A model generated the notes under the pieces. The model saw only the letters and a list, made by a program, of their open reading frames with translations, was not told where the DNA came from and did no database searches. Of a DNA stretch of 64,000 nt, positions 39,607 to 50,543 are shown in pieces. The translations under genes and the position numbers were made by a program. Positions within the stretch are counted from its first letter, which is position 1. Every line of letters begins with the position of its first letter. This DNA comes from Pelagibacterales bacterium SAG-MED50 (GTDB taxonomy: Bacteria; Pseudomonadota; Alphaproteobacteria; Pelagibacterales; Pelagibacteraceae). The stretch covers positions 1-64,000 of the forward strand of contig JACWER010000006.1 in the NCBI GenBank assembly GCA_014653385.1. The letters run 5' to 3'.

Positions 39607-41391
39607 TTGAACAAATATAGATCACATAATTGTAATGAATTAAGAAAAGATGATTTAGATAAAAACATTTCAATCTCTGGTTGGATTAATAAAAAAAGAG
39701 ATCATGGGAACCTTTTATTTATTGACCTACGAGATAACTACGGAATTACCCAATGTATTATAGATAAAGAAAATAAAAATTTTTTAGATTTAGAGAAAAC
39801 TCAACTTGAAACAGTCATAAAAGTTAATGGAAAAGTTGTTAGTCGCTCTGATGAGACGATTAATAAAGAAATTGAAACTGGAGAAATTGAAGTTGTTATA
39901 AATGAATTTGAAATATTAGGGACTTGCAAAGAATTACCAATGCCAGTTTTTAGCGATCAAGAATATGCCGAAGAAATAAGATTAAAATATAGATTTTTAG
40001 ATTTAAGAAGAAAAAAAATTCATGAAAATATAATTTTAAGATCAAAAGTGATTTCATATATCAGAAATGAAATGACTAAACTTGGTTTTTTAGAATTTCA
40101 AACACCAATTTTAACCTCATCAAGTCCAGAAGGCGCAAGAGATTTCTTGGTTCCAAGCAGACTAAACCCTGGAAAATTTTATGCATTACCACAAGCACCT
40201 CAGCAATTTAAACAATTAATAATGGTCTCTGGTTTTGATAAATATTTTCAAATTGCTCCTTGTTTTAGAGATGAAGATGCTAGAGCCGATAGAAGTCCAG
40301 GGGAATTTTATCAATTAGATTTAGAAATGTCTTTTGTGGAACAAGAAGATGTTTTTAATGTTGTTGAAACTTTAATGGTTAATACTTTTAAGAAATTCTC
40401 AAATAAAAAACTATTGTACGATAAGTTTCCAAAAATTTCATATGTTGATGCAATGTTAAAATATGGAAGTGACAAGCCTGATTTAAGAAACCCATTACTT
40501 ATAAATGATATTACGAAAATATTTACAAGAGAAGATGTATCGTTTGAGATATTTAAAAAACTTGTAAAATCTGGTTCAAAAGTAAGATGTATTTCAACCA
40601 AAAATACAAAAGATAAACCCAGAAGCTTTTTTGACAATATTGATAAATGGGCGAAAGAACAGGGTGCTTCTGGATTAGCATATTTTACTTTTGAAAAAGA
40701 AGATCAACTTTCAGCTAAAGGACCGATTGGAAAGTTTTTTTCGCATGAAGCTTTAGAAGAAATTATGAAACAAACTAACTCAGAAGTAGGGGATAGTATT
40801 TTCATGGCTTGTGGAAAGCAAAATGATCTAGAAAAAATTACCTCACTCGCAAGAGATAAAATAGCAAAAGATCTAGATTTAATTGACGATAATGTTTTTG
40901 CATTTTGCTGGATTGTTGATTATCCAATGTTTGAAAAAGATGAAGTAACTAACAAAATTGAGTTTAGTCATAATCCATTTTCTATGCCACAAGGAAATTT
41001 AACTGAAGAAAATTTTGAAAAACCTTTAGATATATTGGCTTATCAATACGATATTGTCTGCAATGGTATTGAACTTTCTTCTGGTGCTATAAGAAACCAC
41101 AAACCAGAACTTATGTATAAACTTTTTTCAATAGCAGGCTATGACAAGAAACAAGTAGATGAAAAATTTAGTGGTATGATTAATGCATTAAGTTATGGAG
41201 CCCCACCTCATGGAGGAATAGCACCTGGTATTGATAGAATTGTAATGTTGCTAGCGAATGAAAAAAATATTAGAGAAGTAACAATGTTCCCTATGAATCA
41301 AAATGCACAAGACTTAATGATGAAAGCTCCATCTGACGTGAGCGAGGACCAATTAAAAGAACTTGGTATTGCTATAAAAAATAAGAAATAA
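39607..41391 (+). CDS. aspS: Aspartate-tRNA ligase
   Basis: ISGWINKKRDHGNLLFIDLRDNYGITQ, FLVPSRLNPGKFYALPQAPQQFKQLIM, GAPPHGGIAPGIDRIVMLL; start codon TTG. Confidence 0.96.
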   Translation: MNKYRSHNCNELRKDDLDKNISISGWINKKRDHGNLLFIDLRDNYGITQCIIDKENKNFLDLEKTQLETVIKVNGKVVSRSDETINKEIETGEIEVVINEFEILGTCKELPMPVFSDQEYAEEIRLKYRFLDLRRKKIHENIILRSKVISYIRNEMTKLGFLEFQTPILTSSSPEGARDFLVPSRLNPGKFYALPQAPQQFKQLIMVSGFDKYFQIAPCFRDEDARADRSPGEFYQLDLEMSFVEQEDVFNVVETLMVNTFKKFSNKKLLYDKFPKISYVDAMLKYGSDKPDLRNPLLINDITKIFTREDVSFEIFKKLVKSGSKVRCISTKNTKDKPRSFFDNIDKWAKEQGASGLAYFTFEKEDQLSAKGPIGKFFSHEALEEIMKQTNSEVGDSIFMACGKQNDLEKITSLARDKIAKDLDLIDDNVFAFCWIVDYPMFEKDEVTNKIEFSHNPFSMPQGNLTEENFEKPLDILAYQYDIVCNGIELSSGAIRNHKPELMYKLFSIAGYDKKQVDEKFSGMINALSYGAPPHGGIAPGIDRIVMLLANEKNIREVTMFPMNQNAQDLMMKAPSDVSEDQLKELGIAIKNKK

Positions 41392-41393
41392 AA

Positions 41394-42218
41394 TTATTTT
41401 TTACCTTTTAAACTTATTTTAACGTCTGAAAGATCTACTAAATTTTTCTTATAATTATTTCTTACAAAACCTTTACTGGTTATATCTTTTACAATTTTTA
41501 ACAATTGGTTTTGGTCTTCAGATTGATTTTCTTCACTTGTAGTTGACTCGCTACCGCCAATTGAAGGTGTATGAGCCAGATCTTCTCTATTTTGATATGA
41601 TATTGCTAATTCTCTAAAAATATAATCTAGTATTGAACTTGCACTTAGTATTCTGTCATTACCATGCACTTTTCCAGATGGTTCAAACTTTGTGCCAACA
41701 AATGCACTAATGAATTCATCAAGTGGTACACCATATTGAAGTCCTAATGAGACGGCTATTGCAAAATTATTCATTAGAGCTTTTACTAACTCTCCTTCTT
41801 TGCTTGTATCAATAAAAATTTCTCCTATTTTGCCGTCTTCATACTCACCAGTATGAAGGTAAACTTTATGATCTCCAATAGTAGCTTTTTGGATGTAACC
41901 TTTCCTTCTATCTGGCATTCCAAATCTTTTACCACCTCTTTCAGATGATTTATTGAAGTTTGCAATAATGTTTTCTTTGTTTTCTGTACTAACTTGGCTT
42001 ACTTCAGCTACGACTTCTACCTTTTTACTTTCAATGACTTTATTATTATTTGGATCAAGACTTTTTGTTTTACGATTATCAAGTTTAACATCTAGGACCT
42101 CAAATTTTCCATCATCTCTTTTTTCAAGGTTTTTCAACTCTGTTTCATTTATATCATCTAAGTAATGATTAACTTTAAACGTACATGTGTAGTAAGTCTC
42201 AACTAAATATTTTGCCAT
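41394..42218 (-). CDS. Stand-alone TSCPD-type protein homologous to the C-terminal region of B12-dependent (class II) ribonucleotide reductase
   Basis: [90 protein letters not shown]...[14 protein letters not shown]; no catalytic RNR barrel in the ORF. Confidence 0.82.
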   Translation of the reverse strand: MAKYLVETYYTCTFKVNHYLDDINETELKNLEKRDDGKFEVLDVKLDNRKTKSLDPNNNKVIESKKVEVVAEVSQVSTENKENIIANFNKSSERGGKRFGMPDRRKGYIQKATIGDHKVYLHTGEYEDGKIGEIFIDTSKEGELVKALMNNFAIAVSLGLQYGVPLDEFISAFVGTKFEPSGKVHGNDRILSASSILDYIFRELAISYQNREDLAHTPSIGGSESTTSEENQSEDQNQLLKIVKDITSKGFVRNNYKKNLVDLSDVKISLKGKK

Positions 42219-42323
42219 TTAACTCCAATTTAAATTTTAATTTGAATATTGAATTTATTAATTTATATACAAATTCACATTTTAGTCTAATTTAAATTAT
42301 ACAATTTTTGATTGAATAAATAA

Positions 42324-42689
42324 ATGAATTTTATGTTGACACTTTTAAAAAAAATTTTCACTTGGTGGAATCAAGATACCTTTGGTACTAGATTAAAAAC
42401 AATTTTTTTTGGAAAATTAATTGGTAGTGATGAACTTGGTAATAAATATTATGAAAGTAAAAATGGAAAGAGATGGGTTATTTATGCAAATACTATTGAT
42501 GCTTCTAAAATACCAGTTGAGTGGTATTCATGGATGCATTTTACCCATAACAATATAGAAAAAACCCATGAACTTGAAAAATATGATTGGCAAAAACCTC
42601 ATCAATCAAATTTAACTGGTACTGAAAAAGCTTATTATCCAAATAAAGATAAAGATGGAATTAAAAAGAAATATTCTAGTTGGAAATAA
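42324..42689 (+). CDS. NDUFA12-family NADH:ubiquinone oxidoreductase accessory subunit
   Basis: FGTRLKTIFFGKLIGSDELGNKYYESKNGKRWVIY, PVEWYSWMHF. Confidence 0.92.
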   Translation: MNFMLTLLKKIFTWWNQDTFGTRLKTIFFGKLIGSDELGNKYYESKNGKRWVIYANTIDASKIPVEWYSWMHFTHNNIEKTHELEKYDWQKPHQSNLTGTEKAYYPNKDKDGIKKKYSSWK

Positions 42690-43062
42690 TAAATTTAACT
42701 TTTATTTTTTCATTTTTTTAATTTATTTTTTTTTAATAAATTTTTCATTTGCAAATGATAATAAAGAAGGTTCTTTTACAGATTTAAAAATTTTGAATAA
42801 AATTAGTTCAAAAAATACCTTAGTAAAATTAAAAAATGGAGAGTTAATTACATTCAAGGATCTCTCTATAAAAAGTTTAAAATGTAAAAATTCAGAATTT
42901 GATGATAATCCTGAAATTACAGCATATATACAAGTCAAAGATTTAAACGAAAAAAATAATAATGAGGTGTTTGTATTTAATGGATGGATGTTTTCATCTA
43001 GCCCAGCAATTACTCCATTTGATCACCCAGTATATGATGTTTGGCTCATAAAATGCTATTAG
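42655..43062 (+). CDS. DUF2155-containing exported protein
   Basis: Signal peptide; FVFNGWMFSSSPAITPFDHPVYDVWLIKC; synteny with NDUFA12. Confidence 0.85.
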   Translation: MELKRNILVGNNKFNFYFFIFLIYFFLINFSFANDNKEGSFTDLKILNKISSKNTLVKLKNGELITFKDLSIKSLKCKNSEFDDNPEITAYIQVKDLNEKNNNEVFVFNGWMFSSSPAITPFDHPVYDVWLIKCY

Positions 43063-44396
43063 ACTATAGTATCTTTATCTAACCAGCTTACATTAAAATC
43101 AGAATTAATAAATTTTTTATGACTTAGAAGTTTTTTATGGAGTGGAATGGTAGTTGTAATTCCCTCTATAACAAATTCATCAAGAGATCTGTTCATTCTT
43201 TGAATTGCTTCTGTTCTGTTTCTTCCATGACAAATTAGTTTACAAACCATACTATCATAATAGGGAGTAACCTTATATCCTTGAAAAATAGCTCCATCCA
43301 CTCTAGTTCTGAAACCAGATGGCTGGTGACACATGCCTATAGTTCCAGGGGATGGTTGAAAGTTCTTGCTTGCATCCTCTGCATTAATTCTACACTCAAT
43401 TGCATGACCTCTTGGATTTATATCATTCTGTTTTAAAGCTGTTTCTCCAGAAAAGGCAATCCAAATTTGTTCCTTAATTATATCAATACCGGTAACCATT
43501 TCTGTTACAGGATGTTCAACTTGAACTCTTGTATTCATCTCTAAAAAATAAAATTTTCCATCTTCATAAATAAATTCTACAGTTCCAGCCCCTAAATAAC
43601 CAATTTTTTCCACCATATTTACTGTTCTTTGAAATAAATCTTTTCTTATTTCATCATTAAGAACTGGACTTGGAGTTTCTTCAATTAATTTTTGATGTCT
43701 TCTTTGAACAGAGCAATCTCTCTCATGAAGGTGAACAACATTATTTTTACCTGCTAAGATTTGAACTTCTATATGTCTTGGATTTTGAAAAAACTTTTCA
43801 ATATAAACCTCATCATTATCAAAGTATTTTTTTGCCTCTAATTTTGCAGTAGAAAATAAGGTTTCAAATTCCTCATCTTTGTGAACGATTTTCATCCCTT
43901 TCCCACCACCACCACCTGATGCTTTAATTAAGACAGGAAATCCAATTTTTTTACATAACTCTTTAGCCTGAGCTATATCAGTAACCCCACCCTCAGAACC
44001 TTCGATTACTGGCAAACCATTTTCTTTAGCTATTCTCTTTGCTTGGATCTTATCTCCCATCATTTCTATATGTTTAGATGATGCACCTATGAAACTTATT
44101 TTGTTCTCTTCAAGAATTTTTGCAAAACTGATGTTTTCAGATAAAAATCCATAGCCGGGATGCACTGCATCTGCATTGGTAAGCTCAATTGCTGACATTA
44201 AATTTGGGATATTTAGGTAACTATTTGCAGGTTGATGCGATCCTATACACACACTTTCATCTGCCATTCTTACATGCATACTTCCTCTATCTACATCAGA
44301 GTGAACAGCAACAGTAGGAATTCCCCATTCTTTACATGCTCTAATAATTCTAACTGCAATTTCCCCACGGTTTGCAATTAAGATTTTTTTAAACAT
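43059..44396 (-). CDS. accC: Acetyl-CoA carboxylase biotin carboxylase subunit
   Basis: MFKKILIANRGEIAVRIIRACKE, KASGGGGGKGM, EMNTRVQVEHPVTEMVTGIDI. Confidence 0.97.
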   Translation of the reverse strand: MFKKILIANRGEIAVRIIRACKEWGIPTVAVHSDVDRGSMHVRMADESVCIGSHQPANSYLNIPNLMSAIELTNADAVHPGYGFLSENISFAKILEENKISFIGASSKHIEMMGDKIQAKRIAKENGLPVIEGSEGGVTDIAQAKELCKKIGFPVLIKASGGGGGKGMKIVHKDEEFETLFSTAKLEAKKYFDNDEVYIEKFFQNPRHIEVQILAGKNNVVHLHERDCSVQRRHQKLIEETPSPVLNDEIRKDLFQRTVNMVEKIGYLGAGTVEFIYEDGKFYFLEMNTRVQVEHPVTEMVTGIDIIKEQIWIAFSGETALKQNDINPRGHAIECRINAEDASKNFQPSPGTIGMCHQPSGFRTRVDGAIFQGYKVTPYYDSMVCKLICHGRNRTEAIQRMNRSLDEFVIEGITTTIPLHKKLLSHKKFINSDFNVSWLDKDTIV

Positions 44397-44400
44397 TATT

Positions 44401-44835
44401 TTATTCTAGAATGATAATAGTTTGACCAAACTCAACAGGATGACCATCTTCAACACAAATTTCTTTTACAATACCATCTGCAATTGATGGTACATGATTC
44501 ATTGTTTTCATTGCCTCAACAATCATAATGGTATCACCTTTTTTAATTTTTTTACCAACTTCAACAAATTTTTTCGCCCCAGGCTCTGGAGCATGGTAAG
44601 CAGTTCCAATAATTGGTGAGGTAATTTCAGTACCAGATATTATATTAGATTTTTCAGAAACATTTTCATTTCTAGTTTGTGTATTTGCCGATGCTTGAAT
44701 TGGCTGATTGCTAATACTCAAATTATTTTTTGAAACTTTAATTTTAGTATCTTTTTCAGTAATTTCTATTTCAGTAAGATTATACTCATCTAAATAATCA
44801 CTTAATTCTTTAATTATTCTTTTATCTATTTTCAT
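44401..44835 (-). CDS. accB: Biotin carboxyl carrier protein of acetyl-CoA carboxylase
   Basis: IMIVEAMKTMNHV biotinylation motif; next to accC. Confidence 0.96.
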   Translation of the reverse strand: MKIDKRIIKELSDYLDEYNLTEIEITEKDTKIKVSKNNLSISNQPIQASANTQTRNENVSEKSNIISGTEITSPIIGTAYHAPEPGAKKFVEVGKKIKKGDTIMIVEAMKTMNHVPSIADGIVKEICVEDGHPVEFGQTIIILE

Positions 44836-45271
44836 TTTTTAAGATCTTCTCTAATGAAATTATGGCCAAAATATAACCTTCGACACCTAAACCAAAAATT
44901 CCCCCTGTTGCTATATCACTTATAAGAGATTTGTGTCTAAACTCTTCTCTTTTGTATATATTTGAAATATGTAATTCAATTATTGGTTTTTTAAACAAAT
45001 CAAGAGCATCTCTGATTGCAACCGAAGTGTGAGTAAAGCCTGCAGCATTAATTATCATACCATCATTATTTTTTCTAGCATCCTGAATTAAATTAACCAA
45101 TTCTCCCTCTATATTCGATTGTACAAATTCTAATTCAATACCAATTTTGTTTGATTCTTTTAAACAATTTTCTTTTAATTGATCAAAAGTAGTTGAACCA
45201 TATTGTGATTGTTCTCTTTCACCTAATAGATTAATATTTGGGCCATTAATAATAATAATTTTACTATTCAT
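44822..45271 (-). CDS. aroQ: 3-dehydroquinate dehydratase, type II
   Basis: KIIIINGPNINLLGEREQSQYG, INAAGFTHTSVAIRDAL; start placed at internal MNSKIII rather than the ORF-track start at 45310. Confidence 0.94.
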   Translation of the reverse strand: MNSKIIIINGPNINLLGEREQSQYGSTTFDQLKENCLKESNKIGIELEFVQSNIEGELVNLIQDARKNNDGMIINAAGFTHTSVAIRDALDLFKKPIIELHISNIYKREEFRHKSLISDIATGGIFGLGVEGYILAIISLEKILKNENR

Positions 45272-45287
45272 CCAGTTCTTATATACG

Positions 45288-45506
45288 ATGACGAAACTAA
45301 AAAAAATCAAAATTAAAGTGAATGGAAAATTAAAATTTGTACCCGAAAATTATAAAATTTCAGATTTAGTAAAAGATCTTAAGATTTCTCTAAAAAAAGT
45401 AGCAATTGAACTTAATCAAGAGATAATGGATAAAAAGAAAATTAGTAAAATTACTCTAAAAAAAGATGATAAAATGGAGATAGTTCATTTTATTGGAGGA
45501 GGTTAA
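45288..45506 (+). CDS. thiS: Sulfur carrier protein ThiS
   Basis: ThiS/MoaD size, C-terminal HFIGGG; directly upstream of thiG. Confidence 0.92.
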   Translation: MTKLKKIKIKVNGKLKFVPENYKISDLVKDLKISLKKVAIELNQEIMDKKKISKITLKKDDKMEIVHFIGGG

Positions 45507-46283
45507 ATGAAAAATGACAAAATAGTTATAGCAAACAAAAAATTTAATTCTCGACTAATTGTAGGTACAGGCAAATATAAAAGCATGACTGAGTGTGCAA
45601 AAGCTATTAAATTTTCTGGAGCGGAAATCGTGACAGTTGCTGTTAGAAGGGTAAATATAATTGATAAAAAAAAACCTCTTCTTATGGATTATGTTGATCC
45701 AAAGAAAATTACTTATTTACCAAATACAGCAGGATGTTTTACTTCTGAAGAAGCTTTAAGGACACTTCGACTGGCAAGAGAAATTGGTGGTTGGAAATTA
45801 GTTAAATTAGAAGTGTTGGGAGATAAAAAAAATTTATTTCCTGATATGATTGAGACTTTAAAATCAACTGAGGTTTTGGCTAAAGAGGGTTTTAAGGTTA
45901 TGGTTTATTGCAGCGATGATCCACTTATGGCAAAACGTTTAGAAAACTCTGGTGCAGATGCAATAATGCCGTTAGCTGCTCCTATTGGCTCTGGTTTAGG
46001 TATTCAAAATAAAACAAATATTGAAATTATTAGAAATCAAACTAAATTACCTCTGATTATTGATGCAGGTTTAGGTCAAGCATCAGACGCAACAATTGCA
46101 ATGGAGTTAGGTTGTGACGGTGTTTTAGTTAATACTGCGATTGCGAAAGCAAAAAAACCTTATGATATGGCTCTAGCTTTTAAGAATGCAGTAATTGCTG
46201 GTAGACATTCTTTTTTAGCAGGACGTATTAATAAATATTTATACGGAAATGCTTCTTCACCAAAAACTGGAATTATTAAATAG
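45507..46283 (+). CDS. thiG: Thiazole synthase ThiG
   Basis: [80 protein letters not shown]. Confidence 0.97.
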   Translation: MKNDKIVIANKKFNSRLIVGTGKYKSMTECAKAIKFSGAEIVTVAVRRVNIIDKKKPLLMDYVDPKKITYLPNTAGCFTSEEALRTLRLAREIGGWKLVKLEVLGDKKNLFPDMIETLKSTEVLAKEGFKVMVYCSDDPLMAKRLENSGADAIMPLAAPIGSGLGIQNKTNIEIIRNQTKLPLIIDAGLGQASDATIAMELGCDGVLVNTAIAKAKKPYDMALAFKNAVIAGRHSFLAGRINKYLYGNASSPKTGIIK

Positions 46284-48102
46284 TTGCTGTTTTTTTTATA
46301 AACTTCTTTTTAAAGTATGGTTTCTTTTTAAAAGGTTTTTTATGAAATTTTTTAGCCTCTTTCTTATCAATAATTTTATCTTCTTTAATTTGAATTTCTA
46401 AATTTTTTAATTTTTCGAAATGTTCAATTAATTCAATTGTTTTTTTTGATTTATTTTGAATATTTATAATATACTCTGGAATAATAAGTTTAGGATCACT
46501 AACAATATCTATTATCATTTTATTTTTCTTTTCAAAATAAGTTAAATCATCAACAAAATTTTCTTTTAAAAAATCAGAGATCTTTTCACAGACTCTAAGT
46601 TCAACAAATTTAGCTTTGTTAATAACTGCATTTAACTCCACTGTTTTAAGTAATTTTTGAGCAAATGACTCATCTGTAAGAGTTACCTTCCATTTTATTG
46701 CACTTTCTCTTAACCTTTGTCTAGACATTTCAAGAAGACCAAAATTGCTTATTCTTCCAATTTGAATTCTAGCTCTGTCAGCTCTACATTTTTCTTTTAG
46801 CTTTCTCTCAACCAATCTTCTATTTCCATAACTAAGCATATCAATAAAGTCGATTATAATTAGACCAGATAAATCTCTAATTTTTATTTGTCTTGCAATT
46901 TCTTCAGCTGCCTCAATATTAGTATCTAATGCCGTGCTTTCAACATTTTTACCTTTAATAGAACTACCAGAATTTATATCAATTGAAACAAGTGCTTCAG
47001 TGGGATTTATTACCAAATATCCTCCTGATTTTAGTTTTATCTCAGAGTCAAATATTTGGTTTAATTTTTGTTCAATTTTTTCTTCAATAAATAATGGAAC
47101 TTTTCCTCTGTATTTTTTTACTTTCTTAACACCTGATGGCATGATCATTTTCATAAAAGTTTGCGCTTTTTTATAACCCTCATTACCTTCAACTATTATG
47201 CTTTGAGTGGTGTCATCAAACATATCTCTTAAAGTTCTTTTTATAATCTCGCTTTCTTGATGAATTAATGATGGAGCTATAGAATTGATAGCAGTATCTT
47301 TAATTTGACTCCATGTTTTGATAAGAGTTTCCAAATCATTTTTAATTTCATTTTTAGTTTTATTGCTTCCAGCAGTTCTAACAATCAAACCCATTTCCTT
47401 TGGAATCTCAATTTCGTTCAGTATAGTTCTTATTTTTTTTCTATCTGCTGGGTTAAATATTTTACGAGATATCCCACCTCCTTTTGGAGTATTGGGCATT
47501 AATACAATATATTTACCAGCAATTGAAATAAACGTACTAAGAGCTGCTCCTTTTTGTCCCCGCTCATCTTTGATGACTTGTACTAAGATGACTTGATTAG
47601 GTTTTATAACTTCCTGTATCTTATACCTTTTAAACTTAAACTTGATTTCTTTCTTTTTGTCTTTTTCCTCACTTATATCATCTTTATCTTCAGAGTCGTT
47701 TTCGTTTTCTTCGACTGGATCTTTTTCAATATTAATAGGATCGTCAATTTCAAGTTTTCCTTCAGCAATATTTTCTTCTTCCTTTGCCTCAACCTTTTTA
47801 GAAAGTTCTTCTCGAGCCCTTTCTTCCTCTTCTTTAATTCTATCTAAATCTGTTTTTGGTATTTGATAATAATCAGATTGAATATCATTAAAAGATAGAA
47901 ATCCGTGTCGCTCACGTCCAAAATCAATAAATGCAGCTTGAAGAGATGGTTCTATTCTACTTACTTTACCAAGATATATATTATTCTTTATTAAATTATT
48001 TTTTAAACCTTCATACTCGTAGTCTTCAATATTTTCATCTGATTTAAGAACAACTCTCGTTTCGTTAGGATGTGATGCATCGATGTATAAATTTTTTCCC
48101 AT
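46276..48102 (-). CDS. rne: Ribonuclease E/G family protein
   Basis: [31 protein letters not shown]1 domain, [61 protein letters not shown]. Confidence 0.95.
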   Translation of the reverse strand: MGKNLYIDASHPNETRVVLKSDENIEDYEYEGLKNNLIKNNIYLGKVSRIEPSLQAAFIDFGRERHGFLSFNDIQSDYYQIPKTDLDRIKEEEERAREELSKKVEAKEEENIAEGKLEIDDPINIEKDPVEENENDSEDKDDISEEKDKKKEIKFKFKRYKIQEVIKPNQVILVQVIKDERGQKGAALSTFISIAGKYIVLMPNTPKGGGISRKIFNPADRKKIRTILNEIEIPKEMGLIVRTAGSNKTKNEIKNDLETLIKTWSQIKDTAINSIAPSLIHQESEIIKRTLRDMFDDTTQSIIVEGNEGYKKAQTFMKMIMPSGVKKVKKYRGKVPLFIEEKIEQKLNQIFDSEIKLKSGGYLVINPTEALVSIDINSGSSIKGKNVESTALDTNIEAAEEIARQIKIRDLSGLIIIDFIDMLSYGNRRLVERKLKEKCRADRARIQIGRISNFGLLEMSRQRLRESAIKWKVTLTDESFAQKLLKTVELNAVINKAKFVELRVCEKISDFLKENFVDDLTYFEKKNKMIIDIVSDPKLIIPEYIINIQNKSKKTIELIEHFEKLKNLEIQIKEDKIIDKKEAKKFHKKPFKKKPYFKKKFIKKTATI

Positions 48103-48206
48103 AATAGTTTGATTAATTGATTCATTTAGTATTTTAAGTGTTTATAAAATTTTGTTTAATTCTAGTGCCTTATCTTTAACAAATTCCACGATATAATGGA
48201 AATAAA

Positions 48207-50543
48207 ATGAATAAAATACTTAGAAATACACTATTTATATCATTATCTTTTCTTTTATTACTGAGTGTTTTGATATTAGGAATTTTATGGTCTTATTCAA
48301 ACAATATTCCAGATTATAGATTTCTTAAAAGTTACAAGCCACCCGTATCAAGCAAAGTATACTCAGGCGAAGGGGAGCTTGTTGCAGATTTTTCAAAAGA
48401 AAAAAGGATATTTGTTCCATTTAACTCAATTCCTAAAAATGTAATTAACTCATTTTTATCAGCAGAAGATAAAAACTTTTTTTCTCATCCAGGTGTTGAT
48501 GCAAAAGGGGTTTTGAGAGCAGTAATTAACAATATTTCAAACTTACTTTCATCTAAAAGACTTGAAGGTGCTTCAACCATAACTCAACAAGTAGCTAAAA
48601 ATTTTTTACTAAATAATGAAGTTAGTATTAATAGGAAAATAAAAGAAGCTATTTTAGCGTTTAGAATAGAAAGGGCACTATCTAAACAAAGAATATTAGA
48701 ACTTTATTTAAATCAAATTTATCTGGGTAGTGGAGCATATGGAGTAGCTGCAGCCAGTTTAGAATATTTTGACAAATCTATTCAAGATTTAGATTATGCA
48801 GAGGCTGCCCTTTTAGCAGCACTTCCAAAGGCACCAAGTAGATATAATCCTTATCAAAATAATGATTTAGCTAAATTTAGAAGAGATCTAGTCTTAAAAA
48901 ACTTATTTGAAAATAAATATATAGATATGGAGGAGTATAATCATCTTAAAAATAAAAAAATTATACTAAATAAAAAAAAAAAATTTTTTTTAGAAGATGC
49001 ACAATATTATATTGAGGATGTTCGAAAAAATGTAATTGACACTTTTACTTATGATAAAGTTTACAAACAAGGATTTAATATAAACACCCCAATAAATTTA
49101 GAATTTCAAAAGATAGCAACTGAAACATTAAGGAATGGATTATTATCCTATGACAAAAGAAAAGGTTGGAGAGGAGCTCTTGATAATAAAAAATACTCAA
49201 AAAATTGGAATAAAAATCTTGATAAATTTTATTTAGAGGATTCAATTAGTTGGGAATTAGCAATTGTAAAAAAAATAAACAAATTTTCAGCAAATATTGA
49301 AACTGAAAATAAATTAAATGGAAAAATTGAATTCAAAGATATTTCTTGGACCAAAAAAGAATTTAATACATTGTTGAAGGTTGGTGACATAATTTATGTA
49401 AAAAAAGTTGGTGATAAAAACTTTAGCTTAAAACAATTACCAGAAGTAAATGGTGGAATAGTTGTTATGGATCCTTACACAGGACGTGTATTAGCTTTAA
49501 GTGGTGGCTTTAGTTTTAAAAAAAGTGAATTTAACCGAGCAACTCAAGCATTAAGACAACCTGGCTCTGCTTTTAAACCATTTGTATATGCTTTGGCTCT
49601 AGAAAATAATTATACTCCAACATCTTTGATTTTAGATGCTCCTATTGTTTTGGATCAAGGAGAAGATCTTAAAATGTGGAAACCAGAAAATTATGGAAAA
49701 AAATTTTATGGACCATCAACTTTGAGAGTTGGACTAGAAAAATCAAGAAATTTGATGACAGTGAGAATAGCTCAAGACTTAGGCCTTAAAAAGATTATAA
49801 ATTTTTCTGAAAATCTTGGTATATACGATAATCCTGAAGAACTTTTGTCTATTTCACTTGGTTCTGCTGAAACAACATTATTAAAACTAACTTCGGCTTA
49901 TTCAGTGTTTGTTAATGGTGGTAAACTTGTTGATCCAATATTAATTGATAGAATTCAAGATAGTGAGGGAAAAACTATTTTTAATAATGATAAAAGAAAA
50001 TGTATTAATTGTGATCATATTTCTTACTTAGGAGAAGATTACCCAATTGTAAAAGATGATTATAAAAAGATTTTTTCTTCCCAAACATCTTATCAAATGA
50101 CCTCAATACTAGAAGGAGTTGTTCAAAGAGGAACAGCTAAAAAATTAAGAGATCTTAAATTAAATATTGCAGGAAAAACAGGTACTACAAATAAAAATAC
50201 AGATACATGGTTTGTAGGATATACATCTAATCTTTTAATTGGAGTTTATGTTGGTCTAGATAATCCTTCACCACTAGGTAGATACGAAACTGGTTCAAAA
50301 ACGGCTTTACCTATTTTTAAAGAATTTGTTAAAAAAACTGTTAATAAATCGGACGCAAGACCTTTTAAAGCAGCTGAAGGAATAATAATGATGGTAGTTG
50401 ATCCTAATACTGGTCAAAAAGTAAAATTTAATTCTAAAAATACCATTATTGAAGTCTATAAAAACAAAAATGTGATTGATGGAAAAGTTTTATATTCAAA
50501 TAATGATAGATTAGAGACTAATAATATATTAAAGTTTTATTAA
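48207..50543 (+). CDS. mrcA: Penicillin-binding protein 1A
   Basis: FLSAEDKNFFSHPGVD glycosyltransferase motif, EGASTITQQVAKNFLL, RQPGSAFKPFVYALAL transpeptidase SxxK, AGKTGTTNKNTDTWFVG. Confidence 0.95.
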   Translation: MNKILRNTLFISLSFLLLLSVLILGILWSYSNNIPDYRFLKSYKPPVSSKVYSGEGELVADFSKEKRIFVPFNSIPKNVINSFLSAEDKNFFSHPGVDAKGVLRAVINNISNLLSSKRLEGASTITQQVAKNFLLNNEVSINRKIKEAILAFRIERALSKQRILELYLNQIYLGSGAYGVAAASLEYFDKSIQDLDYAEAALLAALPKAPSRYNPYQNNDLAKFRRDLVLKNLFENKYIDMEEYNHLKNKKIILNKKKKFFLEDAQYYIEDVRKNVIDTFTYDKVYKQGFNINTPINLEFQKIATETLRNGLLSYDKRKGWRGALDNKKYSKNWNKNLDKFYLEDSISWELAIVKKINKFSANIETENKLNGKIEFKDISWTKKEFNTLLKVGDIIYVKKVGDKNFSLKQLPEVNGGIVVMDPYTGRVLALSGGFSFKKSEFNRATQALRQPGSAFKPFVYALALENNYTPTSLILDAPIVLDQGEDLKMWKPENYGKKFYGPSTLRVGLEKSRNLMTVRIAQDLGLKKIINFSENLGIYDNPEELLSISLGSAETTLLKLTSAYSVFVNGGKLVDPILIDRIQDSEGKTIFNNDKRKCINCDHISYLGEDYPIVKDDYKKIFSSQTSYQMTSILEGVVQRGTAKKLRDLKLNIAGKTGTTNKNTDTWFVGYTSNLLIGVYVGLDNPSPLGRYETGSKTALPIFKEFVKKTVNKSDARPFKAAEGIIMMVVDPNTGQKVKFNSKNTIIEVYKNKNVIDGKVLYSNNDRLETNNILKFY

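Noticed and set aside
40311-40637. 108-aa minus-strand ORF antisense to aspS
   Set aside because: Within the confident aspS gene.
46934-47866. Several plus-strand ORFs (46934, 47305, 47318, 47593, 47642) antisense to rne
   Set aside because: Low-complexity Phe/Ser-rich translations that mirror the rne coding sequence; no recognisable domains; typical shadow ORFs in AT-rich DNA.
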